A stretch of 64,000 nt of DNA from Eumeta japonica (lineage: Eukaryota; Arthropoda; Insecta; Lepidoptera; Psychidae). The position numbers and the translations under genes were made by a program. Within the stretch, counting starts at the first letter, position 1; each line of letters opens with the position of its first letter. The stretch lies in assembly GCA_005406025.1 (NCBI GenBank), contig BGZK01001005.1, forward strand, positions 164,611-228,610, read 5' to 3'. Of this stretch, positions 1 to 12,000 are shown piece by piece. Under the pieces are notes generated by a model. It did no database searches. It was given only the letters and a program-made list of their open reading frames with translations, and was not told the DNA's origin.

Positions 1-1
1 C

Positions 2-371
2 GCTTGTAATTCTGCTGGACAATTTATTCCTCCAATGCTTATGTTTCTGAGAGTTATTTACAATTTTTTATGATTCTTGGCGCACCAGAAGGTTCCTCAG
101 GTGCTGCAAATCCATCGGGATGATCAAATGAAACGAAAAGGAAACGAAGCACTTTTTAAAATTTGCAAAACCCACTAAGGAACACCCTGTTATTGTTTTG
201 ATGGGTAACCGTAAAAGTCACATACCTCTTCCAATAATTAGTCAAGCAAAAGAAATTGGTATTTTAGCCATGCTACATCCACATACAAGAAATAAAATTC
301 AACCACTGGATAAATCGGTCTTCGTTTCATTCAAAACTTACTTGAATGGAACTTACGCCTTGTTTAAATAG
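2..371 (+). pseudogene. pogo/Tigger-like DDE_1 transposase remnant
   Basis: Frameshifted reading frames give ACNSAGQFIPPMLMF, then GAPEGSSGAANPSG, then VLMGNRKSHIPLP and LHPHTRNKIQPLDKSVF. The order and the (D/G)N.(S)H...PPHT...QPLD pattern are those of the DDE_1 domain of pogo/Tigger/jerky transposases. The second catalytic Asp appears as Gly (MGNRKSH where the family has DNH.SH). The copy starts outside the window and ends abruptly near 371, where another repeat begins. Confidence 0.75.
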
Positions 372-418
372 GTAAAAGCTGGCCAAGAGCATGTTGGATC
401 ATGCCCATTATAGAGGTC

Positions 419-755
419 CGAAGTGTGACGCACCGGGCGCACGCGAATGGAACGCTTAACGGCCCGCTTTTGTTGTTTGCTGAAATCGGCTAACGATTTG
501 CAAGAGCGACGTCTCATCAACTTAGATCGTCGAAATAATACCTCTGAACACTAGGTGTCTACAGAGGCGCATAGTTTCACCTCCTATATTCTACCACGTA
601 TGTTATGTACTATATGCAGCGCTGTGGTAGTACAGTACTGGTGCAATGCAGTGGAGTGCAGGTTTAATGCAGCATGCAGCTGCATTTTTATTCTGTTTTC
701 TGCAATTTTCGGATTTGTCTTTTAAAGAGTGACCAATTAGACGGGTCTATTTTTA
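419..755 (+). repeat. dispersed repeat A, copy 1
   Basis: From GTGACGCACCGGGCGCACGC to about AGACGGGTCTATTTT this stretch aligns along its whole length with 36735-37075, with scattered substitutions and indels. It encodes nothing evident. It abuts, at 371-412, a short antisense piece of the tail of repeat C (shared CCAAGAGCATGT). Confidence 0.7.
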
Positions 756-1280
756 ACCGACATCAAAAAAAGAGGAGGTTCTCAATTCGAGGGTATTTTC
801 TTATGATTGTTACCTCAGAACTTTCGACTGGGTGAACCGATTTCTATGATCATTTTTTATTTGAAAGCTGGTGCTTCCCGTGTGGTCCCATTTCAATTTC
901 GTCCAGTTCTAACAATGTTATCCATGAGAAAACCATATAAGACTTAAAACTGCATTAAGAATGTGCGCGACAAATGGACGTGATTTTGAGTTACAATATC
1001 ACGTCAACCGATTTCGATTATGCTTTTTTTATTGGAAAGTGTGTACTTCAAGGGTATGTTGATGAGAGTTTGGTTCGGTTCTAATAATGGGATCCATAAC
1101 AAAGTAACGGAACTCTTCAATTCTTTGGAGCAAATCAACAATACTCGGCCGAATCTTTTACAGGCTATCCGGATATTTGAGTCACCTACCGTAACGTCGT
1201 TATGGTCAAGTAATTATCGTAGTCGAATATGATGATTGATCATCAGGAGTTCCATTGACGGAACTCCTTAACGGCTTACA
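751..1280 (+). repeat. TTTTAACCGACTTC-headed dispersed repeat
   Basis: Starts TTTTTAACCGACATCAAAA then GAGGAGGTTCTCAATTCG, a head I associate with a very common lepidopteran repeat. A short second copy of this head is at 21119-21175. Near its end (about 1245-1272) is a small inverted repeat, GGAGTTCC...GGAACTCC. The 70-codon open frame at 1020-1232 lies inside it and is not a gene. Confidence 0.6.
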
Positions 1281-3350
1281 GCAAGGGTTCGATCGATGAG
1301 CTGCACGTTTAGTAGGTCTACTCATATTCAGAGAAATTAGTTAGTGTATTTCAAATTCACTAAAAATCAAAAAATAAATAAAAATCACCATAAAATTGTG
1401 CAATATCATAGTAAATTGGGCGTTATCTTTTCAGAGATATGTATAGAATGGATGATAGTAAATGATTTTCTCACCGTTTCACTATCTTAACGGATGATCC
1501 AAATGGGCACTGAAACTTCTCCAATACATAAAATAAATTGGTACAATAGTACAATATATTTATTTTGTGCTCGCGGCGGATGATAAGTGTGTTGCATTTA
1601 TGTTCGTTCGTTTTATCATGCGTAATTCTTATTACATGTGATGATGTAATCTGACGAAGAACAAAATTCTTAAGTTAAAACAACAGAAACTCTATTTGGT
1701 GCCCAAATGAGACAGTACAGACCTACATAGCTTGGCAGGCTTATATATTTATAATTTAGTTAATAAGAACAATGTATGACCAAATAAAGGCTGATAACAG
1801 TTGTAAAAAAAATGCTTGTTAATAAGGCGGCTAAGTAATTAGGACATTAAGTGAAATGCAAAAAAAAATTGCGTATTTCTATTTTATAAAATTCTATAAA
1901 ATTACTGTATTTCATGACAGTGTATGTAAAAAATAAGATTTAGTATACAAATATAAATAAATAACTAGATTAAGTATAGTATATGAAAAAAAGTAATAAA
2001 AGAAAAGAAAACAGGGAAAATAAGAGGAATAAGCATAAACAAAAAAATAAAAGTATAAAAAAAAATAAAAAGACAAAAACATGAAAAAAACCAAAAAGAG
2101 ATAAATAAAAGAAAAGCAGTAATAGTCATTTAAAATCTACCAAATGGAATATAAGGCTGCTCGAAAATTATGTGTCAACCTGAGAAAAAGTATAAAAGGA
2201 CTATTTAAAAAAAAAAGCATAAAAGGACAATTTTGTGACAGGAATGATTGAAAAGAAATATACGTCTGACGAAGAAGGTGGGTACGGGTACTTCCTCATA
2301 GAGGCATGAAGTATAGTCGAATTTGCCCTCAATGAAATGTACTAATAGAAAAAAATCTCTTTCTAAGAAATAAAAATATTACCCGAGTGCGCATTCGAGA
2401 GGAGGCAATAACGTTCATTATGATTTAACCCTTACTGTACCTACGTTTTTATACAAATATGTAGCAAAAAAGATAAACTCGTATGACTTGTACCGTGTTG
2501 GCCTTACGTAAGTTCATAAAAAAATAGAGATAGGTGTAGATAAATTAACGTATATCTATTGTATGAGGCCAATTGAACCGACAGCGTTCCGACGGGCTTG
2601 GGTCTGTAGATGGCAAGGATTCCTCCATTTACATGAAACTATTCCCTAAATATGCCTTCCATAACTTTTTCTTCAAAATCTTCTTTAAAAATTGTATGAT
2701 AAAATAGTTCCATGTAGTGCGAACTTTTTACTTGGGTTCAAAAAGATTTTGTTAACGGCTCATGACAAGACAAAATTCAACATGTAAATTCATGGGTAAA
2801 CATGCAAAACTCAAAAAATGACTCAGCAAATAAGCAAGTCATGTTATGTATCATAAGTTAACGCACTTTTATCATACGTCATCAAAGCGCGAAGTCATTC
2901 TGAATCGACTATTTACTATTCACACGGACTGTTCTGGTTTTGACCGTTCGATCAATATTGACTATGAATGGCTCGATTATTGTACCAATTTGATTATGTG
3001 GATTGGCTTAATACCATTTTGTACAAAGAGACTTCGAACCCAAAGTGAATCATCTAATCATGTTTAAATGATATTTAGAAGATCTCAGTATCTATATTAT
3101 ACTATACGAATATATTAGATATAGAAACATTTATATTAATTTTCAGACCACTTCGTATAAATTAAGTGATTAATACAACATTATACGTCTTAATACATAC
3201 AGTGACAAAGGATGGGTAAATATTATTCGAAAAGAAAACGTTTCTCTAATTCACTTTTTTCTAGGTAGATAACAAGGTATAATTGATCTAGGTTGTTTAA
3301 TTATAGAGCTCGTATCTGCATAAAACATGTCGTCTCAAAAATGATATTAT
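1281..3350. other. AT-rich intergenic stretch, nothing recognised
   Basis: No exon-like conserved frame, RNA gene or clear repeat boundary was seen. Open frames at 1912-2094 (minus) and 2846-3067 (plus) are of low complexity or look random. Confidence 0.4.
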
Positions 3351-3359
3351 AAACGCACG

Positions 3360-4150
3360 TTTTGATGGGGATGGCCGTTGGCCAAAAACCTTTCTATAAT
3401 ATTTCGCGAAGAAAAAATTTGGTCCGTACACCCCCGTCCCTTTTCGAAATCCCGATTGCACATCTCAGATCTTGTCTTCAGTCTTGTTCACAATTTTTTC
3501 AATAATGATCATCGCATACACTTTGCCAACGACGCTGAGGAGGCTTATAGGGCGTTATTTAGTGCAAACCTGCCGTGAGCCTTTGTCTTTATATAAGGAT
3601 ACAATGATGGCTTTGCACGAGTCATTAGGTGCCCTAAGACTTTACCAGCAGTAAAACGTTAATACAGCAAACTTGCCAGTATGGCCTACCGCCTCTCAAC
3701 ATCTCTGACGAAACTTTATTATATCTGGTAGCTTTTCCCACTTTCATACGTTTTAGTGCTTTCATAATTTCGTCCGTCGTAATTTCCCTTTCATTTCCAT
3801 CATCAATCATACACTCAGTTTCAGTAACTGTATCGTCACAGGCAAAAACACTTTCTAAGTAATTCTTCCAGCGCTCTTTCACATGACTTTCGTTATTCAT
3901 TACCTTAGAGTTCATTATCGTCTCTAATAATATAACATTTACATACAATGTCTCCGAATTATTCCGGCATCCAAAAAAAGGTTTTGGTTTGCCGGGAAAT
4001 TATTCTAGAATCTGATTTCATAGCGTTCTTTTATTTCATTATTTTTTCTTTTCACGCATTCTTTAGCTCTCATTTTTGCATCTTTATGCGTACTTTCAGC
4101 TACTTTTAGCTTATCTAAGCTATCTTTTTTTGCATAGCCTTTGCAGACTA
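3360..4150 (-). pseudogene. non-LTR retrotransposon (LINE) reverse transcriptase remnant
   Basis: Read on the minus strand, a charged Lys/Arg-rich linker (about 4130-4000) is followed by VKERWKNYLESVF, then ITTDEIMKALKRMKVGKA (3634-3948), then PISLLSVVGKVYAM and SGFRKGTG (about 3560-3400). This is the N-terminal part and palm of a LINE reverse transcriptase (GISLLSVVGK.YA and GFRKGRGCTDQ in intact relatives). Stops and frameshifts interrupt it and both ends are missing. The clade cannot be fixed from this piece. Confidence 0.78.
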
Positions 4151-4810
4151 TAAATCAAAGCATGCTTCATTCTTTCATTGGATTTTAATAATTATTTAAT
4201 TTAATAGATAACCGCACTATTTCTGAGTAAATCAAACTGCCAACATTTACCCTTGGCTTTATCCATAAATGTATATTCTCGAGGGTGGACCCAGATTTTG
4301 GCCCGGATGCAAATCAGAAACTTAAGCCGGGTCCTTCGCGCTTGTTTTGATCTACACAATGCACTGCATGAATACATTAGGCATCTACACAAAACATTAG
4401 TACATCCGTAAAACGAACCTAATATAGTTAAAAATTTAGAGCTCTATATGTGCAAATTCGATGCTTTAATGACGATTTCGTCGCTTTTGTAACAATCGAG
4501 AAAACGATGACAATGGTAACTTTTTTTTTTTGGATGATAACCTTAATATCATTTTACCCGGTAACAACGTGTAAAAATATAGTCATTACATATGTAATTA
4601 GTAGCTCCGTGAAAATGAAATAAATTTTCATTACTTCGCAAAAATAGTACCACTGATACGAGATAATAAAGTCTAAAGCATTATCTTCGATAAACACGGT
4701 TATCGACTATCTATGGCAGCCCAAAACAACTAAAAATTAAATGTTAAATAGTCACTGAAACCGGAATAGAGTACAGTTGTGTATTGCTTAATACATGTGC
4801 TGCTAATTTA

Positions 4811-6046
4811 TTAAGTTGGGGAAAGTTTTTTCTTATTTTATAAGTAAAAAGTTGCAATAAAATCTCTTTGGTTGTGCTGTTGGTATCTTGGTAGTTTTGA
4901 TACCATTAAATAGATGACATTAAAAAAAAAAAGAAAAATAAAAAGTAAAAACGGTGTTCCGCTATTTTTCTATTGTTTTCTGTCCACAAAAATAAGTGAA
5001 TCTAAAGTAGAAATTCGATGCATTTTAAAGTATCTAATATTTAAGAAATATCGAATTTGTACACGAAAAAAGGAAAAAGTGCGACACAAGCTGCGAAAAA
5101 AAAAATTAGTGACGTTTGTGGACCTAATGCAGTATCGGTAAAAGTAATATAAATCTGGTTCAACCGTGTTCAGTCAGGTAATTATGGTGTCAAAGATGAA
5201 CCTCGCTCTGGTTGACCTGTTACGGATAAAGTCGATGCCATTCTGGAAAAAGTAGAGCAAGATCAGTATATTAGTTCTTACGACATAGCTGAAGAATTGG
5301 GGATTAACCACAAAGTAATAGTTTTGACCTACTTGAAAAAAGCTAATATACAAAAAAGCTTGATACCTGGGGTCCCATATAAGCTCATTGAAAAAAATTG
5401 AATAAATTGTGTAGGTACTTATTTGCGATTCTCTAATGAAATTTAATAAAACGCAACTGTTTTTGAAAAGATTGATTACTGGTACTAAAAATTGGATTAC
5501 CTACGACAAGAACGTTCGAAAAAGATCATGGTCAAAAGGCAAACAAGCTCCACAAACTATAGCGAAACCCGGATTAATTCGCGTTAAGTTGATTTTTTAT
5601 TATGAGCTTTTACCGCAGATGAAAACCAAAATAAAAAAAATCGGATTTCTACTGCCAATATAGCTGATAAGACTCAAGCAAAAGTAGAGAAGAAACGGCC
5701 GGAATTGATCAACAGAAGGGTGTGGGTTTTCACCATAACACCAGCACATATCTTTGGCCACTTAGCAAATATTGAGAGAGTTAGGTTGGAAAGTGTTGAT
5801 GCATCCACCATATAGTCTTGAGCTTGTGCCCTCAGATTTTCACCTGTTTCGGTCTCTAAGATTCTTTAGGTAGTTAAGTTAACATGAAGAAAGGACTGTC
5901 AAAAATGCTTGTCACAGTTTTTTGATCAGATATAATGTCACTACCTACAAAATGACAACAAGTTGTTGACAAATGTAAAGAAAATATAATGAAAAATTAT
6001 CTTGAATTTGTATATCAAATACGAAAAAATGTTTTTCCCGACCTTT
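4811..6046 (+). mobile_element. mariner, cecropia-type, copy 1, decayed
   Basis: Terminal inverted repeats are visible: TTAAGTTGGGGAAAGTTTTT at the left and ACGAAAAAATGTTTTTCCCG near 6021-6040 at the right. Between them are decayed transposase pieces: VDAILEKVEQDQYISSYDIA (helix-turn-helix region, about 5230-5290), FLKRLITGTKNWITYDKNV (about 5460-5515; the family has GDEKWI, so the catalytic Asp region is altered) and KKRPELINR...HPPYSLELVPSDF (about 5690-5840). Several stops make it inactive. Same family as 13862-15092 and 59156-60822. Confidence 0.85.
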
Positions 6047-7019
6047 TATAATACAAAATTCTGAATTCTTAAATCCGCTGTATATAGTTCCTGACCGTTG
6101 CCAACAGGTCTGATGGTCGTAAATATTGCTGATTGTGAAAAATGAAGAACTCTGTACCATTATTGCTGCTGAATAGATTACCGATGGTCTCCGTAACCTT
6201 GCTGGCCATGAAAACTTATTTACTAAGTCGATAGTTTTAAAATTATCTAATTGAATAATTATTAAACACCACAAAACATCTTTTTCCATTTTTGTTTAGC
6301 ACAAAGATTTTCTAAATGATCGGATTTTGGTACTATATAAAGTTTTTCACGCTTGTTAAACTACGCAGAAGGCTTTAAATCGCAACAAAATCGAACGATT
6401 CGTTCAAGAGATATCGCTTCTTACTTTCGTGAACAAAGGGTGCACTTAAAATTATTTTTTTTGAAATGAATTTTATTAAGTGACTATGTTTTCTATATTT
6501 TCATTTTCCATAGAATATGGCTGCAACATTAACATTGAAATTGTTATTATATTTTTTGAGTTATTACACATATCATCATACGTAACCCATTAAATGTTAA
6601 GGAATAAGAAAAACGTAATTAGAGCACCTAATTAGCATAGAAAGAGCACTAAATTTTGGGTTATGTCAGACCTGGTTAAGCGGGGTTATCGAGACTAGCT
6701 TTACGAACTTAATATTTAGGCGTTTGTAGTATAGGAAAAACACCTACCGGTATCCAATTGCGGTACAACACACGAAATTTTGTCGTTGTTAAGTTCGTCA
6801 CGAGCGTTATAATGGCATAAAATACGTACGTGGCGAAGAAGAAGGAAGAGTCGGGGAGCGTAATAGCAGCGCAGTATGTCATTCATAGCTAATTCAGAGC
6901 GGCAAAGTTTCACGCGTTGTACTGTACCAGGCATATCCCGGGTGGGGAAGGGGCAGATGCCTTCCTCTGACCCCCTAGGTACACCATATTATACCCTTAA
7001 GAGAAATATAATAATTCTT
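6047..7019. other. intergenic stretch, nothing recognised
   Basis: A locally GC-richer part (about 6720-6990) has no frame or motif I recognise. The 5945-6289 minus-strand frame overlaps the mariner end and is not a gene. Confidence 0.35.
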
Positions 7020-7375
7020 TAGCGGAGCTACGGCCCTTGACTATATGAACAAGCCATTCTCAAGAAAGCTGCCCTTTCTTGAGGATGGCTAACAACTAAC
7101 AGCTAGTCTACACATAAAATAAAATTGTAACAGGCCGATGTCTGTACACTTTAGATATTAAAAAACTGATATGGGGAGCCTTTATTAAAGCAACAGCTGC
7201 CAAAACAAGTTTTTAGATTTTTTTGTCTGTCTGCCTGTATGTTTGTTATCGCAACACGCAAAAACCGCTGAAAGGAATTTGATAAGGTTTTCACAGTTTG
7301 GTTGTTTAGCGTCCAACTTAATATATAAGCCATGTTTCATCTAATTCGGTTGAGTATAGCCAAAGATACATCTTG
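7020..7375 (-). repeat. dispersed repeat B, copy 1
   Basis: The reverse complement aligns with 38036-38460 over its length. Shared stretches include CCAAACTGTGAAAACCT, GCGGTTTT and CAGACATCGGCCTGTTACA. Non-coding, of the short-interspersed type common in moths. It abuts the Helitron remnant. Confidence 0.7.
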
Positions 7376-7398
7376 ACCGCTCTGTAGTACGGCCGTGG

Positions 7399-8570
7399 AA
7401 GCAGTCAATTGCACTCTGCAAGACATCCGGCGGAACAATCACATCATGGTAAGGGTTACTATTTTATTTTGTGGTGATTTCCGTCAAACTCTACCCGTTA
7501 TTACCCGAGGAACTAGAGCTAGTGAGGTGAGCGCATAACTAAAATGCTCCATGTTCTGGTCCCGGGTACAGAAATTGAGACTGACGCGGAACATGCAGGT
7601 TCACCTAGGTAGCAATCCCCTTGCGCAAAAATTTTCGGACGTTTTATTAAAAGTCGGCGAAGGTTAATTTTAGGAATTAAATGGATTAGTAACTCTCTCT
7701 CTACCCGAGGACCTTTATACAATTGTTTCTTCAATACAGGAACTCATTAATTTCGTTTATGGAGATGTATCTCAAGTAACACGTCAGGAAAATTCTTGGC
7801 CTTGTGAAAGAGCAATATTTACGCCCAAAAATGATCAAGCAACTGTTATAAATCAAAGTATTTTAGAAAAAGTTGAAGAGGACAGTTGGTATACCGGTCC
7901 ATTAACATAGTTCTAGACCAAACCAAGGCTACCGCTTATCCAGTAGTTTCTTAACTCTCTTTCTGCACCCGGACTCGCAGCGCAGAACATCGTTCTGAAA
8001 GTGAGTATTCCGATTGTTAGGTACTTTGGAACTTAACCCTTTCAAAGCTGTGGAATGGAATCCGCCTTAAAATGATGTCACTTCGAAACAATATTATAGA
8101 AGTCGAAATTCGTACGGACTGTGGAGCTGGTGAAGTAGTTTTTATAACACGCATTCCCCTCTTTCCTAAAAAATTCCCATTTAAATTTAAACGCCTGCAA
8201 TTTCCTGTGAGCGTGTTTCGCTATGATCCTTAACAGGTCACTTCGAGCTGCCGGTGTCGACCGCAGGACGAGCTGTTTTTCACACGGACTATATGTTGCA
8301 TGCTCACGGGTCACTTGCTCAAATAATTTGTTTATTATCGCACCTATGTTTGACTTTAAACATCAAATGTTGTATAAAAAAAAATTCTTTAAATTTAGTT
8401 TTTTTCATTTTGCACAAAAATAAGTGCTCTACTGTTTACCTACCCGTTCTGGGTCTTTTTTATTGGTATTTAATGTCTCTGTAAAATTAAAACTGTTTCT
8501 TCAAAAATAAAAATATAGATACTTGATTCCAAATTACACGTGGACGAAGTCGCGGGCAAAAGCTACTTTA
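7399..8570 (+). pseudogene. Helitron Pif1-type helicase remnant with probable Helitron 3' end
   Basis: Decayed frames read, in order: LQDIRRNNHIM and ILFCGDFRQTLPVITRGTRA (7410-7515; GDFRQTLPV is the Walker B region of Pif1-like helicases), then VQKLRLTRNMQVHL (about 7560-7605), QELINFVYGDVSQVTRQ and ERAIFTPKNDQATVINQSIL (7735-7870), LNSLSAPG, FPFKFKRLQFPVSV and CFSHGLYVACSRVT (to about 8330). The order is that of the C-terminal helicase half of a Helitron Rep-Hel protein. At 8543-8569, GACGAAGTCGCGGGCAAAAG precedes CTAC, like the 3' terminus of lepidopteran Helitrons. Stops and shifts throughout. Confidence 0.82.
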
Positions 8571-8966
8571 AAATAAATTCATTGGTTTTAGCCACTAAGC
8601 ACAAATTGGCAAATTTCGCACTAAAAATACATTAGATATGCTGTTTATATGCTTCAAAAGTATTATAAATTTTTTTATTAAGATACTATTTATGAATCAT
8701 GGAAATATGGATAGGTAGACATGATTCTCTTATGCAACAAACCGTTTTAATTCACTCTAATCAACAAGATAAGGATGAAAAGTCAGTAAACAATTTTTTT
8801 TTCAAACTTGAACTTACGTTAAGTACACTGCTTGATATCGTTTACAAATAAAGATAACCTTTCAAGGGAGTTGTGTTATTTCCTGACATGACAAAAAAAT
8901 CACTTCAGCTAATTTACCTTGTCATGATGAATGTGAACTCAAACTACAGAATTTAAAAAACATATA

Positions 8967-8972
8967 TTTATT
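8967..8972 (-). promoter_or_regulatory. polyadenylation signal of the BRAT1 gene
   Basis: TTTATT on the plus strand is AATAAA on the minus strand, about 40 nt beyond the BRAT1 stop codon, a usual place for a short 3' UTR. No competing signal lies between it and the stop. Confidence 0.5.
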
Positions 8973-9013
8973 AATCTCTTGTAACATGCTGATAAAGTTT
9001 AGCTGCGTAATTT

Positions 9014-12000
9014 TTAGTAACAATCTAAAGTGTTCACATCACTAGAGGATTGATATAAACCTAATATGTCATCAAGAAGGGACTCCAAACTTCTTATTCC
9101 ATCTTTCCATCGATGTTTCTCTTCGATGATCATATTGAAATCATTATCCGACATAATTTTAATAAAAGCCAATGGTGACACATATTTTTCCAATTTAATT
9201 TTTGGTTCCATATTCACTACATTTCCATGTTCATTTTGTAATCTCATACGATGCTGGTATATATTTGATAGTAAATTTATGTCATCTGAATTCACAATGC
9301 CTTCAATAACACTGTCTGACTTTTCCTCAACAGCTTCTTCCATTACTTCATTTAAATCTACATATTCTTTTACTGTTTGTTGGATGTTCATATATTCGTC
9401 CGTCAATGAAGTATTAATTTCTTTATTAGATTTAATAATATCGCAGACATTGTATTTTACCAGTATGTTATGCAATTCACTGGATACCTGGTAAGCGCTA
9501 TCAATGATTTCAACATCAGTATCTTGAAGTAATTTCACCAGTACAGTTAAACAACCATTATTAGCTAATTCATCGAGAATTTTTACCAATATTTTGTGTA
9601 TTTCTGATTGGTTCAAAGTGATAATTTTTCTTGATTCTTTCGAAAATGTGACTGGAGGAAAGGTGCCATCTAACATACCTTGATCAGTAAAATAATTTTG
9701 TATAACCAATTTCCAGAACTTAAGGGCTGACACTTGTACTTCCCAATGAAAGTCTGCTATAGCAGCTGAGACCATGTGTTCATATAATGTTTTTTTAAAA
9801 GCAGGAGTAAGTTTTAGGTTTTGGTACATTTCAGATAAAACAATTGTTGCTTCTTTCCGAACAATTCCTTCGGGATTGTTTGCCATTATTGAAATTAGAT
9901 TTTCCTGCAAACACAAATAATATTACTAAATCCATTTCATAATTATGAAATTACTTATAGAAGTAAGGATACAGATGTAATAAATTCTTATTTTTTTCAA
10001 TTATTTTTTTAAGGGCAAATGAATCCGTTCTATAATTAGATAGTTTTAAATAATGTTCTCATACATCAATTTTCATTGTTAGATGCATACATAAAAGTTG
10101 CTAAAACTGTAGGAACTTACTCTGGCAACTAAATTGTGGGCCACAAAACAAAACATCTTGATCAAAAATAATATTAAGCAACAATTTTTTTTTAGACTTG
10201 AGTTCTTTTTACCTATTCATACATAGTACCTGAAGCTATTTGAGGATATTGTGAGATATGTACATCACCCTTTATGTAGTGTAGAATTATGTTATTGATA
10301 GGTCACATATGTTTGTTAACTATTTCATACTGCATAGAACAATATTAAAATCATACTGTGCAATATAGCTTGTTCTTACAAAAAATTTACTAAGCTATTT
10401 TTTTTTTCTTAAAACATACAATGATATAGAAAAACAATTATTATTTAATATTTTATGAAAGTTTTATTTCATCATTTGATCTTGTTGGATAAAGGGCGGA
10501 TTGGGGACGAAGACGACATGACCCCCTAGGATGAATTTTTGTCTTAATATTATAATCTAATTGAGATCCATTCTGACTAAACCACTCAAAGGCTGGATTA
10601 GTCCATACTTGAAGATGTAACTAAGTTCTATTAGCTTGAGAATGACTGTTCCAAATTAAGTGATTAATTGTTTATAATAGAAATCTGTTATTTCCCAAGC
10701 TTTAGTTTCCATTAAGATCCATATACTTAGGGTTCAGCAGTAACAATTTTAGTGCACCATGTTGCAAGAAACATTGGGAGAGCACTATACTGAGTCGAGA
10801 GCAAGACTAAGATCAAAATCAAGTAGGATTAGTATGGTGATCATTATTGAAGACATGAACAGATAACAGTACCAGATAACCAAGCTTATTCAGCATTTTT
10901 CGAATTTTCAGTGGGAATATAAATGACAGCTTGGGAAAGTTGCATATGTTCATTTCCATAAATATTCAATTACATCTATGTGTTTCAATATTTAAATTAT
11001 CTATGTATTTTATTCATGTAGTGTCATCTGTACTTTGAATCATGTAGTTATTTGTTCTTGAGAACCAAAAGCATAACCACAATGCAATAATCTTTATAAC
11101 GCCAATCTTGCGAAATAATGTTATAAAGCAATATTTAGACAAATATTTTTTAATATCAAAAACCTTTTTTTTCTAGGGAAGAGACCTATCCAGACATTTT
11201 AAAATCATTCCTTTATCAAAATATTAATTTTCATGACAATCTGTTAAAGCTGTTTGCAATATAATTGTAGCATACATATATACAAAAATTGCTCATTTAA
11301 TAGTATACATAGATACAAGATGAGGCAATTCATTTTGTGGAGTCATAGGCAAAAACTAGTTGATGATAACAAACATATCAAACATGAATGGGTATTATTA
11401 TAACTAGCTGGGCGACCGAGCTTTGCTCGGATTATTTTTTGGATACACTAAGTGTATAAAACACTGTTAACATACCAAGTTGTAAAACTAATGTCACTTC
11501 ATTTCGCTGATTAAAAAACAGTCCATTATCACCAGTAAAATATCAAGTGTCGTAATATTAAAATTATAAAATATGGTTGACTGAGGCGATTTTAATGTTT
11601 CCAAAATATTTTTTTAATGATTTCTGTGCAATTTATAATATTCGACATATTTTACTACTTAGTGCTACTAATGAGATCGTATTGAGATCTAATTAAGATC
11701 GTAGTTTTATCTTTTAACACAAGATGGCACTCGTTTCCCATTGAATGGACCACAACTGACGACTGACACATTTTCAAATTAATATTCCAAAAACAACCAT
11801 GAAAATAAAAAAAACTAATATTGAGGTTATTTTTGATAAAATTTATTAAAAAATAAGCAACCGGGAAGTGGATCAAATTTAACTTGCAAGATAAAAATGC
11901 TTGTCATAATAATAAAAATTAAAAAAGCGTGATAAAAAAAAAGAAATTAAAAAAAAATCAAGATGCACCCCAGGCTCGAACTCGGGATCTTCTGCACAGA

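Noticed and set aside
9066..9494. 142-codon plus-strand frame
   Set aside because: Exact antisense of the last BRAT1 exon, which has splice, phase and motif support.
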